Below are positions 12,949 through 24,400 of a stretch of 64,000 bases of DNA, piece by piece (position 1 is the stretch's first letter; each line of letters opens with the position of its first letter). A program made the position numbers and the translations under genes. The stretch covers positions 106,559,250-106,623,249 of the forward strand of contig NC_034409.1 of NCBI RefSeq assembly GCF_002078875.1, read 5' to 3'. The notes beneath the pieces are model-generated. The model was given only the letters and a program-made list of their open reading frames with translations, searched no databases and was not told where the DNA came from. Source of the DNA: Numida meleagris. Lineage: Eukaryota; Chordata; Aves; Galliformes; Numididae.

Positions 12949-15900
12949 TGCACATACATACACGTACTAGATTCTCTCTCAATTCGTTGTGCAGCAAAAA
13001 TAAAATAAAAAGCTAACTCAAAAAAAAAAAAAAGAAAATAAGACGTTAAGGATGATACTATTTAATTTTACTGATCCTTTGAAGTATTAGGCACAGAGAC
13101 CACTGTCCTCCTTTTACAAAGCCTGTTCTGCTGGATAAACCAGCCTTGAGAATTTTGTTTACCCGGATCTGTTTCCACTGATGGCAGGACATGGGAAGAG
13201 AGCTGGCAAAGATACAATGTTCTCTTTCCAATTTTGTCTCCCTACTGGTGTTATCATTAAGGCTGAACCCGCTAGCTGAGAATACCATCCATGTTAGCAG
13301 TGCTCAGAGGTTCATCAGATTCATTGTCACTGACTCATTGGCTGGCTTCTTTTTCCTCTCATTTCTGGGTCAGTGAATTCTTACGTGTGGCTATTTTCCA
13401 GGCAACTGCTAACTGTAGCAAAGCCATGACTATTAATTCAGTGCACTTCAGCTTGGAATATAATAATAATAATATAACAGAATTCAATACAGAGTCTTCA
13501 TCATTTGCATGAGCACGTGCACATGCACATATACTCAACTTCCAAAATATCACCTTGGATGAGAAAATATTCTTTTGAAGACATAAAGAGCTAGGAAGAA
13601 CAAAATATCTCAATATAATACCAACAGGTTTCTGACCTTGAGTTCTATTGCTCATTTTCAGTAAGTGTTTCCTATGAGCTTGAAAAGCAGATGTGTACTG
13701 ATTATACAATATATTTATGTATGAAAAGAACATGTAAAAATGGACTCTAAAAATACTGATGTCCTGGGATTTCATATATTCATTGATTCACAGTCTTCCT
13801 CAACAGTAAATGCTCTTAAGGGATAATGAAATTTTATCTTCCTGGAGTTACTTTGTTTCTTTTGTAATTTCTTTGGAGACATTTTGAACATTTTATAGGA
13901 GTTATTTCAGCTTCACCACTTGCCAAAACACAGGAATTTAGATAAGACTTCATATGCCTTTAAACAATAATCAGAGATGTAATTGAACATTTTTAAGTTA
14001 CTTTTGTCATTAAAGAAGAGCAATCTCCCCGCTCACTGCGCTCTACATAGAAATGGTATGTTTTGCCTTTTTGCATTAGTGTTATTTCGAGAAAGCCTAC
14101 TTCAGATGGAAAGAAGTGCCAGACAAGGAGTAAAAATACTTGAGCTGCTATAAAATAGGTATCAGTAGTGTTTTGCAATGAAAGAACACACTAAACTGAC
14201 TGAAGGTAATTCATTTGCGCCATCATGTTGTTCTCCTGACCCTAAGACATATTTGTTAAGGCTTCTGCCTGATGCAAGCTGCACAAAAACAATGACAAAC
14301 TGAACAAGTAGGAAGCCCTACAGCACTGCTGATGGTGGAGAAAGGAGCAAAAGCAGCCATCTAGACACAAAAGGGTCACAGCTGACCGTATCTATGCTGA
14401 TAAATATAGCAGAGCAAGGCCCCATGTTTAAACTCCTCAATCAAATCCGTGATTGTATCCATGCTATGCAAAATTTGGTCTCCATGCCCTCCAGGCCTTT
14501 CATGGTTTTTCTATGGCTGAAGACTTTCCTGTTCCACCACATATTTACCTACTTCAAATGCACATGACATAATGCAAAGGCTGTCTGCCACTCACCACAG
14601 CCATCTTTTCAGAACTGAGGGGAAGAGCTGCATGATATTCAACTTGGTGGAGTCTGAGACTGCAAAACCTTCTAGAATAGAGAGGCAGAACTCAGTAAGA
14701 TGGCAGGATTCATCCCAGCTTCAGTATTGTCCCTACCGTCCACTTGGTAAGCAGATGTAGTGCATCTCAACTCTGCAGGCCACGATACCTGGCTGGCACT
14801 AGCTAAAGTCATGCCCACAAGCCCACTAACAGCTAGGCAGTATTTGCACAATCAGCACTGGACATTCTGGTTCCTCAGCTCACTCCCTAGTCCTGTTTTA
14901 TTTAGTAGTGCAGATGTGGCCAGCGAGCCACATCTAATAACCATTTACATTAGCTGCAAATCATTCTGTTCATTTTCATGCAAGTCAGGTTACTTCAAGC
15001 AAACTGGAAATAGGCCAGATGTAGTATGGAACACTGTCACCCTTGTTTTAGATTTAGAGAGATTAATCCATGTTAGAGCATTTTGCAGGAACACTGTTAA
15101 CACTTTACCTCATCCCTCCTATTACAAAGCACAGAAGCGTTGCCTCAGTGATTTCTGCACTCTTCTGAGTACCCCTTAGCTGTCCCAAACACCTCTTCTA
15201 GAAGGCTACACAAGGAGTGGACTGAAAGATGAAATGCTGTGGAAATTACCACAACACTTTCCAGTGTAAGTGCAATAGAACTACCTTAAAAATTAACATG
15301 TATATCGAAACAAGGCCACAGTTTCCAGATTTTATTGTCCATTCATGAAATTGGCAGTTTCTCCCTGAGTATATCCTAATAAGTGGATAAAGCCATTACT
15401 GAAAACTAAACATTGCCTTCGATAAACAAAATAAATCTTGCCCTTTAACTTACTCAAAATAAGATGCATTTTCAGTACACTAGGTGTAACATGATGGAAA
15501 GCGCAGCAATGACAGCAAAGCAGCAAGGTTCTAGGCCACAGCAAATGAGGAGTTGCTCAAATACAACAGCCAATGGCACAGAAATAAAGGAAAAAAGCTA
15601 TTTACTTTCAGAAGGCCTCAGCTATACAGCAATCTCCAGCAAGATACCCTTGCCTCCACTGCCAACCCTTAAATGAGGTCTGGGAAGGGGTGGATCCTGG
15701 CTCCAGACCTTCTGGTCACTCAGATGCACTGCTTGCACCTGAGCTTCTCTGGGTTGGCCCTGCCTTCCCACCAGGTGCTCCATCATTGTTTCAAGCCATG
15801 ACTTAGTATTTTTGCTACACTAAGTTATTTAAGAGCTTTTTTTTTTTTTTTTAGCTCTAATTTTCTACATTCTTTTTAACATAGAGACTGAGTGAGATGC

Positions 15901-17659
15901 AATTTCAGCCATGATCTCAACAGTGCTGCTTGCAGACTTCTGCTGTTCAATATACCCTGCAGACAATTCAAGAATAACAGCAATTCCTTCTGCTTCAGGT
16001 GTGCAGGTCCAGAAAACCTACTTGCAGAAGAAATCAGTAGGGAGACTTACAAAGTCTGAGAATGACAGTAAAGTCCCTAGTTAAAACACCACTGTGCACT
16101 TGGTGTTATTTGATTCTCCATCTCCTCTTCAGCACTCAGAGCTTTGCAACCTTTGAGGTCTAGACCCTTTTGGGGCTGAGGCTTACTGCTTCTTGTGCTG
16201 CCTTTCTGCTAGTCACTACACATCACTAGTCACTACACATCAGTCAACAGAGCTAACTTTTCTTTGCAGTGTTCTCTTCCTCGCTCCCTCTGATGGTTAA
16301 CATACACACCTGAAACTCTGCTTAGCATTCACACATTATTTCCAAGCCACAGTAACATTCATAAACAATCCTTGGTGCTTGTAAAATGATCAGACATATC
16401 ACAATTTTCAGTTGTCAGAACAGAAAACAACAGTCGTTTTGTCAAGAACAAGATAACATGGCCTTATCCCACCTCAAATTCTGATGGGAAATGCACAGCA
16501 CTTCCTGCACAGCTTGAACAGTGATGAGAATAACCAAGCTGATGAAGTAGCAGTAATGTTAAATCTAAAAAGAAATAATAATAAAAAACTAGATCATGAG
16601 CACTGTTTGGCCATTCATTATACATCGGATGTGTTGATTTCCAAAGCTAATGAACCCCTCTGCTTTGAAGTACTGGTTCAAAAACTTCTTCCTGGTGTGA
16701 ATATCATGAACTGCATGCAAGTGAGAGAGAGACTGTCTCTTGGGTCATTCCTCCCACCTCAGGGTCGAAAACTTCCCCATACACTCATGATACACCTGTG
16801 GCAAGAAAAACAACTGTTTATATGGAAAAGTAGCACAGGGAATATTATGCATATTTTAAAATATATTGATATCGTTTCATATGCTTTAATGAGGCTAGCG
16901 ACTGAGAGCAGGGCTTGCAATATGGGGCTGAAGCTCTGTACAGACCACTAAGCTTTCAAAGGACTCAAAGATCTAAAATAAAATGCAGGTAAATAAGACT
17001 GACAGGTCATCAATTAGTAAGAACATTGTTGATAAAAGTGATATTTCAGTGTCTGAAAGGTGAAAGTGTACAAACAGATCTGCTGCTCAAAACATGAAAA
17101 GTAGACTGTGCATTTTTTAAAAGTACACTCAATTGATAAATAATTTTCTCATCTACTATCCCTGCTGAATATAAATAGAGTCAGGTAAACAGTTCTTAAA
17201 ACTGAATACTGATATGCTTGGGATTTGTACATTTGGTTGTTTGATTGCTTTTTTTTGTTCTTATGTGAGAGCTAACCTAGAAACTACCTTGATCAAAGAT
17301 GATGAGTAATATACTAGGTTAGATTTGATAGATGGTTGTAGTGATAGAAAAGTATAAAAAAATAGACAGCATTTTCAAGAATTTGATAGTATTTACATTC
17401 AGTAACTGGCAAAGGCTAAATAAAACCTAAAAAGTATCACTGCATTAAAATATTAAGGAATATTAAGGAATAAAGAAGTATTAAATAATTATCTCAAAAT
17501 CAATACCAGATAATAGAAGTAAATTCCTAGTAAGCATATGCAGGGTTGGTCCGAATGTTCTCTACTTCATATCTGATGTTTTTACATTTCCCTCTCATCT
17601 ACTGAGAAATACAGCAGCTGTTTAAAGTGCTTACCCACTGTTTGCACACTAAACTCATC
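12949..17659. other. Non-coding unique sequence
   Basis: No recognised gene. It holds an A run from about 13020, a short AAT repeat (13460-13476), a perfect 17-bp tandem duplication (16209-16242) and the 10-mer TATTAAGGAA twice in a row (17451-17470). Open frames of 139 codons (14760-15179) and 155 codons (16484-16951) lie here. I could not link either to a protein family. Confidence 0.55.
16209..16242. repeat. 17-bp perfect tandem duplication
   Basis: CTAGTCACTACACATCA occurs twice with no gap and no mismatch. A unit this long without divergence suggests a recent slippage or duplication event and a possible length polymorphism. Confidence 0.9.
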
Positions 17660-18541
17660 ATCGAATCATAGAATGGTTTGGGTTGGAAGGGACCTGTAAG
17701 ATCATCTAGTTCCACCCCCCCGCTATAGGCAGGGACACCTCCCTCTACACGAGGTTGCTCACAGCCCCATCCAGCCTGGCCTTGAATGCTTCCAGGGAGG
17801 GGGCATCCACAACCTCACTGGGCAACCTGTTCCAGTGTCTCACCACCCTCACAGTAAAGAATTTCTTCCTAATATCTAGTCTAAATCTACCCTTTTCCAG
17901 TTTAAGAACATTTCCCCTTGTCCTGTTGCTACCTGCCCTTAGAAAAAGTCCCTCCTCAGCTTTCCTGTAGGCCCCCTTCAGGTACTGGAAGGTTGCCGTA
18001 AGGTCTCCTCAGAGCCTTCTCTTCTCCAGGCTGAAAAGCCCCAGCTCTCTCACCCCATCCCCGTAGGGGAGGTGTTCCAGCCCTCCGATCGTCTTCGTGG
18101 CTCTCCTCTGGACCCACTCCAACAGCTCCATGTCCTTCTTGTGTTGGAGGCTCCAGAACTGGACACAGTACTCCAGGTGGGGTCTCATGAGAGCAGAGTA
18201 GAGGGGCAGAATCACCTCCCTTGCCCTGCTGGTCACACTTTTCGTGATGCAACCCAAGATACGGTTGGCTTTCTGGGCTGCAAGCGCACATTGTTGGCTC
18301 ATGTTGAATCTTTCATCAATTGACACTGCCAAATCCTTCTCCTCAGGGCTGCTCTCAAGCCATTCTTCGCCCAACCAGTATCTATGCTTGAGATTGCCTC
18401 AACCTAAATACAGGACCTTGCACCTGGCCTTGTTGAACTTCATGAGGTTGGGATCGACACACCTCTCAAGCCTGTCCAGGTCTCTCTGGATAGCATCCCT
18501 TCCCTCTAGCATGTCAACTGCACCACTCAGCTTGGTGTTGT
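17660..18541 (-). mobile_element. CR1 LINE, longest copy in the window, 5'-truncated
   Basis: An antisense CR1 of about 880 bp. The 3' tail on the plus strand is TCGAATCATAGAATGGTTTG, then GGGTTGGAAGGGACCTGTAA. It runs through the terminal part of ORF2 and breaks off on the plus strand at CACCACTCAGCTTGGTGTTG, which on the coding strand lies just after the reverse transcriptase FADD region (a TKLSGAVD-like segment). Only the C-terminal end of ORF2 and the 3' UTR are therefore present. The 3' UTR wording (GAGGTTGCTCACAGCCCCAT on plus) matches the sense copy at 36425, so the two belong to one subfamily. No target-site duplication is obvious, as usual for CR1. Confidence 0.96.
18009..18374 (-). 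pseudogene. CR1 ORF2 C-terminal fragment
   Basis: About 121 codons stay open on the minus strand inside the CR1. The frame reads the region downstream of the reverse transcriptase active site, with [39 protein letters not shown] and [20 protein letters not shown] followed by [18 protein letters not shown] wording. A TGA at about 18006-18008, where CR1 relatives usually have CGA, ends the frame. Past this stop the same frame continues recognisably, including a DIRKKFF-like segment. The endonuclease domain and the RT catalytic core are missing, so it cannot make an active enzyme. The open frame has no start codon of its own. Confidence 0.85.
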
Positions 18542-19723
18542 TTGTTTCCTTTGTGTACCTCTTATCAATCTAATCAAGGCAATAGGTGTCTTCAAAGAAA
18601 GTGAGAGAGAGAGAGACAAACCCTTTTGCTGAAAAGCATCACCCATTCAACATGATCATTGGCTGCTCCAGTCAAAAAAGGAGGACGAAGGCAAGCAGGC
18701 CTTTGGTACATTAACAAAAACATTGGTTTTAGACAACATACATGGCTGAATCTATCCATTTCTTGAATAGGTGCCTTCTCCATATCATTCAAGGTCATTT
18801 CCTGCTAATCATTGTGCAAAACATGATAAACAGTGCCAAGCAAGCCCATCAGAACTGCTGTCATCATTCTGTAGATAGAGGTTATAAGATAGATAGATTT
18901 ATTGCATTAAAATTCAAATTTTCTTTCCATCCAGGTAGGCAGCTTAATTATCTGAAGAGATTTGGAATTAGATAACAACATGCCCTTTTCTCTGTTACCA
19001 CTGCAGAGTCAAAGAGGATAAATTCTAAAGGCTAGCTGGCAAAAATCAGTTCACTAGCCCAAAAGATGTATCTTAAGTTTTGTAAATATTTTAAAGTACA
19101 ATTTCTGAGGTCAAAAATTTACATGCTATCTAATGAAGACAAGATCTACTACTTTAAAAGTTGCCACAAATAGAAATCCTCCCATAGAAACAAAAGTGGT
19201 TTTCTTCATTCTGTCTACACATTTGAATCTAGTTAAGGAAGTAGTAGTCTAGAAGAAAATAGATCTTAGTAAGAAAATAGACCTTAATTACTTCAGAAGA
19301 AAAAAAATGAAAAAAGGAACAGAAATTGGCAATATTTTTTCTGTTTTATTGAAAAATATCAACTTGATGACACCAAAATGTTCTAGGATTGCATTTATTA
19401 CACTATACTTTCCTCAAATTAAAGGATTAATAGCAAACACAGTTTTAACATTGTAAAAAAAAATAGTTATTGTTAATCTGAGAAATAATAGTATTTAAGA
19501 TTTTAAAAGTAAAGAAACAAAGCAACCACTTCAATCCCGTATTGCCTGCTGTGTTTTTTCAAGAACTGAAAACAATGCTTTATTTTCTGATTTATTTAAA
19601 TTTTGCTAATGAACTAAAATTAAAGCTCAAGGAACAATACTTTTTAAAGTGACTTTTTCCAATATCAGATACCTACAATTCATAGAATTAAACTGGTTAA
19701 GGATTTATTTACTGTTCTTGAAG
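18542..19723. other. Non-coding unique sequence with short (GA)n
   Basis: No gene is seen. A short GA repeat lies at 18602-18616. Confidence 0.55.
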
Positions 19724-19785
19724 TGAGGAGCTGGATCAGAAAACCTCCAAAGGCCCCTAACAACTTTAACAATTCTGTCATTCTG
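19724..19785 (+). mobile_element. Probable old CR1 3' tip
   Basis: GAGGAGCTGGATCAGAAAAC, CTCCAAAGGCCCCTAACAAC and AATTCTGTCATTCTGG follow the layout of a CR1 3' end: GGAGTTGGACTAGATGA-type, then CTCCAGAGGTCCCT-type, then paired ATTCTGTG octamers. It is heavily diverged and only about 60 bp long. Confidence 0.55.
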
Positions 19786-19884
19786 GAAAAAAACTCTTGT
19801 CTCTTAAGAAATTGTTCCCTTCTATCTTAGTTGGGCATATGGTATCAATTACCATAATACTGCAGTTTTTTGCAATATTTAATA

Positions 19885-19982
19885 TATTTATTCTCACAAT
19901 CCTTCTGAGAGGTAAGAAAGTCTATTATCCCTATTTCATACATAAAGGACTCAGGTACTGAAATGTAAGGGGTTTCTGTCAA
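19885..19982 (-). mobile_element. MIR-like SINE fragment, antisense
   Basis: On the plus strand TTTATTCTCACAATCCTTCT, GAGAGGTAAG, ATTATCCCTATTTCATACAT and AAAGGACTCAGGTACTGAAA follow the reverse complement of the MIR core and 3' half (TTCTCACAACAACCC, GAGGTAGG, ATTATCCCCATTTTACAGAT, GAGGAAACTGAGGC). MIR is an ancient tRNA-derived SINE of amniotes. The match is from memory of the consensus. Confidence 0.6.
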
Positions 19983-20859
19983 ATATTTGTATTGTATTCT
20001 GCTTCTTCAAGGTCCCTTTTATACTGCATATATGTGGACAGTTTGGCATAAAACACTAAAAACATCCTTAAGTCCCTCTTGATTGAGTCATTGTCATAGT
20101 TTCATATCTGATAACTTCAGTAACTTCACAACACTTGAAAGATACAGGTTTTGCATTTTAATTTAACCACCTGAACATAATTCAAACTCACGCTAAGACA
20201 GCAGCTTCTGACTTGATATCCTACCTTCAACATTAATAAACTCAAACACTCAAATAACTAGCATGGTTATTTGAATGGCCTGTTAAATACACAGTCAAAG
20301 TGTGGATAATATTTCGTGGATCTCACGTGAGTGTAAGACCTGGCTGCTAATGCTGGCATCACATTGTGATAAGATCTAGCAACTCTACTTGGAGAGAGAG
20401 CAAGACACAAACTGCAATGAGATCCTTAGCCGGGGAATCAAAGGTGAACTGCAATACAGTAGCTAACACAATTCCTTAAGATTTCCACCCATCTAAATAA
20501 TTTAAGGATGACTCTTCAGTTTGGAATCCAAAAGGATATTAGTGGACTGTTTAGTAAATTAGAACAAGATAAAAAGGAAAAACAAGAATAAAAACATTAG
20601 CTGCATCTTAAAACTCCATCAAAAACAAATTTTAATCTGTACTTCAGTGAAATTAGTTGCTTTTGTATTGTCAAAATTGGAGAGCTATAAACAAGGAGGA
20701 GTTTAGAGAACAGTCAAAAATTCTGTGAGCCAAGACAGATTCAATGCCAATAAAGCCCACAAAAACTACAGACATTTTACATAGCTCTTAGCCATTTATA
20801 TGAAGAAGCACAGCTTTCATTTTTAACAATACCAGGTATCAAATTCATACTGTTAACAC

Positions 20860-20864
20860 ATCAT
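20860..20864. repeat. Target-site duplication, left copy (ATCAT)
   Basis: ATCAT sits directly before the TG that opens the LTR and is repeated exactly at 21420-21424. Confidence 0.85.
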
Positions 20865-21419
20865 TGTTATGGTTTTGTGATTTTTTGTTGTCGGTATTCC
20901 ACATCATTACATCATGTAAGGTACGGGCAGTTAAAGAGTTAATTCCCCGGTTACTGCAAACTACCTTTTTTGGTGTGGCCCTCTGAGGGGGAGGGGAGGA
21001 GGTGCACTCCCCAGGGGTCTTTGCGGGAGAGGGGGTGGTGAAGCCACGTGGGAGACGAGGGGTCTGTTCTTCCCAGCCCGGCGGAGAAAGCACGTGGTCC
21101 TCCTGCAGTTTACTGTGTAAGATTTTCAGCCTGTAAACCCTCTATCATAATTCTACTAGCCTCATTTTGATATATTTAGTAAAATTAGTTGTTCCTCCTC
21201 AGATCGGTGCCGCTGTTTTTGTGTTAAATCCGTCTGCGGGTCCCCCTCTTCCCAGGTTGCGGCTCCGCGGCTCCTCTGCCGCTTTAGCCGCCGGACCGCC
21301 CGGGGGCTGGCTCTTATCGCCGGCAATTTTTTTTTTCTTTCCTTCCTCTTCTCTCGTTTTTTTTCTTTCGGGCCTGTCCCCCTTGTCACGGACGCAGACC
21401 CTTAGACAATACCGTGACA
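20865..21419. mobile_element. Solo LTR of an endogenous retrovirus (555 bp)
   Basis: The element starts with TGTTATGGTTTTGT and ends with ACAATACCGTGACA, which are imperfect inverted repeats (11 of 14 positions). It has the canonical TG...CA ends and an exact 5-bp duplication, ATCAT, on both sides. It is much richer in G+C and CpG than its surroundings, especially 20945-21090 and 21200-21310. A TATA-like TATATTTA lies at 21171-21178, and a T/C-rich tract at about 21329-21371. No gag, pol or env sequence is present, so this fits the product of recombination between the two LTRs of a provirus. A 5-bp duplication is typical of ERVL-type elements, but class cannot be settled from that alone. Orientation is probably plus but not certain. 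Three open frames across it are composition artefacts. Confidence 0.88.
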
Positions 21420-21424
21420 ATCAT
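21420..21424. repeat. Target-site duplication, right copy (ATCAT)
   Basis: Exact match to 20860-20864, directly after the CA that closes the LTR. Confidence 0.85.
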
Positions 21425-24400
21425 AAACACAACAAAGTCAAAATAGTAAATGTGGATAGGTTAGTATTGAGTCTGGTATAAAGCCAGTAATATTTTGTCA
21501 CCCAATTTTGTTTCTGAAATCTTAATGACTACCCCTCACTCAATTTATTTCCCAAGGAGCCATATTCTTTTGCTTTAATGTATGCTGTTCCCTTTGTGGC
21601 AGATTGTGTTAAAAGTATTTTAAATAAGACCCTCAGTGTGCAGTTAAGACTCTTGCTATCAAAGGTTGAACAACAGAGTTCTCTATAGAAAGGGTTCACT
21701 CCATTTCATGTTCAATCTCCTGAGCAGTGTGAATTTATTAACTACTTTGAAGTGGTAAAAATGTGATATGCGTGTGTGTGTACAGATGATCCAAACTGTA
21801 TAAAAACCAGCCAGGAAATCAATAAAGCAGCTTTTTAACAAATGCATTTCCAACCGATCAAAAGAATAGCCTAACGGCTACATACAGCTGATCTAACAGT
21901 CATTACATTATCATTTCAAGGAAACATCGTTCGCAACTGAAAGGTGAAGTCTTTCCATAATGAGCTCCTTCTGAGTCAGCAACAAGACTCTTTTTTATAA
22001 TGTGGAGACAAAATAAGTATGTGGCAAACAACAGGGAGGAATTATTCTGTGCAAACAAATGTTTTTCTGCATGCGAAGGCTCTTCCTTTGAATTGGAATC
22101 CTGCATAAAAGAAAGGAAACAGAGAGAGAAAGGGGCCTCTAGTATAGGACCTTTTAATTAAGAGAGGAAAATTGTAGCTCATTGGCGATAGCCTCTACGG
22201 GACAAGTAAGAAAAGGAGAATGTACTCTGTCTGGCATTACCAGATTCAAATCAATGCTGAAGGCAGAACAGGATTTGAGCTGGCCCTAGAGAAGTTATCT
22301 GACGTTATCCACAGGTCTCACACTTTGAGAAATCTTTCACTCCTAGTGGTAGCAAAGCTGAATGCATTTTCAAATGAAGGGGATATTAAACTCAAAATGA
22401 AAGGCTTTATTTTGAATTTAAGAGACAAAAAAAGGTGCAGATCACATGCTCAAATGGAACAAAATACCAAACGTCTGCCTATGTACTGACCCTAATTATA
22501 CAAGTGGACCTTTTTTTTTGTGTGTGCTGCTTCATCTACAATAACAGGCAGGACAGTGAGACGCAGAAGGGGTTATTTCTGCAGTAGGCATTTGGTTGCT
22601 TGACCCAGAGATAACTGACAGCAATGATAGATTAAGAAAGAGAACACACGTCATCCTTTTCCTCCCCTCCTTTACTCAAAAGATACTCTTAGGAATAGAA
22701 CTGGGTCCTAAAAATTACTGCTGAGGGAATAAGCAACTGCCATGAATATCTACAAAACACTACACTTCTTCTAGGAATTATTTGTTTTTATTGTGTCATT
22801 GTTGTTGTTTTTTTTAAGTAAAAGTTAGTGAGTGGCTTGGGGCCACCACATTGCCCCATAGATCATTCCAAAATAGCAAAGAAATTCAATTTTCTCAGAG
22901 TATCTTCAGATTACACAATCAAATGGAACAAAAGTGCTGGCTCACAAAGTATCCCTGTCTAAATACCCATCGGTTAAAATCATCTATAGCCTCTTCCTAA
23001 ATCTATGCACTCAGGATAGTTGTGTGCATCTCAAACCAAGGATGCGCTATGGGAGAGAAAGAATTTTTCCACAGCGTTCATTAGGAGAGTACTGGTAAAG
23101 CAAGTTATTGATGTAAGGCCAGGCAGGCTGAGGCTCCTCCATTTTCCTCAGTGCCTTAGTTTGTCTGTAGTACTGTAGTTTGCCATATAAATCTTGTTGG
23201 CAGTAGTGCACAGGAGGGTTCCCACAGGGACCACAAAGAATCAGAAATTCTTGTCCCATTATCTGCCTTCACAGCACTTGTAGGAGAGTCACACGATCCC
23301 TTCTTCATGTGATAATCAGAACTAAACACTAACATAGGATTCATCGCCTCTAATGTTACAGCTTCTCTATTAATGTCTATGTCTAAAGCCCTTCAGCCCA
23401 GGCTTGCTTTATAGCAAATGGATAAAAACAGATGCTTTTAGGGCACGATTTCTCTGACCAGACATAAATGTCTTCCTTGGAAAAAGATTAATCACACCCT
23501 AGAAATGTCTCTTGCTGTTGTATCTTAATAAGAACATAAGATGACTTGCTCAGAGGTAGCATTTACACCATCGATGTTTATATGAGATAAGCTAAATCCC
23601 AACCTGACAGTCTAAAGAGCTATCCTACTTTGCAGAATGCTGGGTTTTTTGGTGACAACATCTGCACAACAGCTCTGTGGAATCCAAAGCTTCAAAAGGA
23701 AAATAGCAGTATTCTTATGGAATTATTACATTTTACTTCTCTTGTCTCTCTGCAGACTGACTGTGCTTCATGTGGCATGTGTGTGGGTTTGCACTCCGCA
23801 AAATGTCCAGCAGGAGCTGAATATCATTTTTTTTCCTCCAATACTATTTGACCTTCATGCTTTCATTGACTTTGCAGGCTTATGGCTTTCTTTCTTTTTC
23901 TCAACAGCCCTATTAAACCCTTCTTACGCACTCCCTCTCTTTTTTCTAATTACTACCTATTTACTTTACCAGGCCTTCTTTTGCCTTTAAGAGTTTTCAG
24001 GGGACGCTGGAGGAAGAAAGCACATGTGTGAAAACATGGAGAGAGGTAGAGGAACGAGAACAAAGCAACAGTTTTATGCACAAGGTGTTCATTTTCCCTT
24101 TCCCTAGAAGTCTGCAGCATCTCTGCTGCTTTAACCAGTTGTATACTCTAAAAATAAATCAAAGAAACCGAGTGAAAAGTTGGAAATGTCCTGCCATGCA
24201 TAATAGAAAACTAACTTTTGGGACATAAATTGTGCATGAAATTTGCTGTGGATGATAAGGAATAGGGGAAGATCCTTTGGCAAAAAGCTTTTACTTCTAA
24301 TAAGCAATAGCAGAGCAGCAACCATTAAGGTGATGCGGTTTCCTTCCCTGCTTTATTTCTGCATACTCCTTCCATGCTTCATTTCTTTTTTGAAGTTGTT

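Noticed and set aside
13359..13775. 138-codon minus-strand open frame
   Set aside because: Low-information, hydrophobic, AT-driven sequence with no domain and no flanking signals.
14760..15179. 139-codon plus-strand open frame
   Set aside because: No recognisable family and no splice or promoter context. Within reach of chance for this much AT-rich DNA.
17956..18573. Additional open frames overlapping the CR1 ORF2 remnant (17956-18291 minus, 18072-18323 and 18244-18573 plus)
   Set aside because: They are other-frame or opposite-strand shadows of the CR1 sequence.
20845..21481. Open frames on both strands with proline-, arginine- and lysine-rich proteins
   Set aside because: They lie in the GC-rich solo LTR and its edges. 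The long frames come from base composition.
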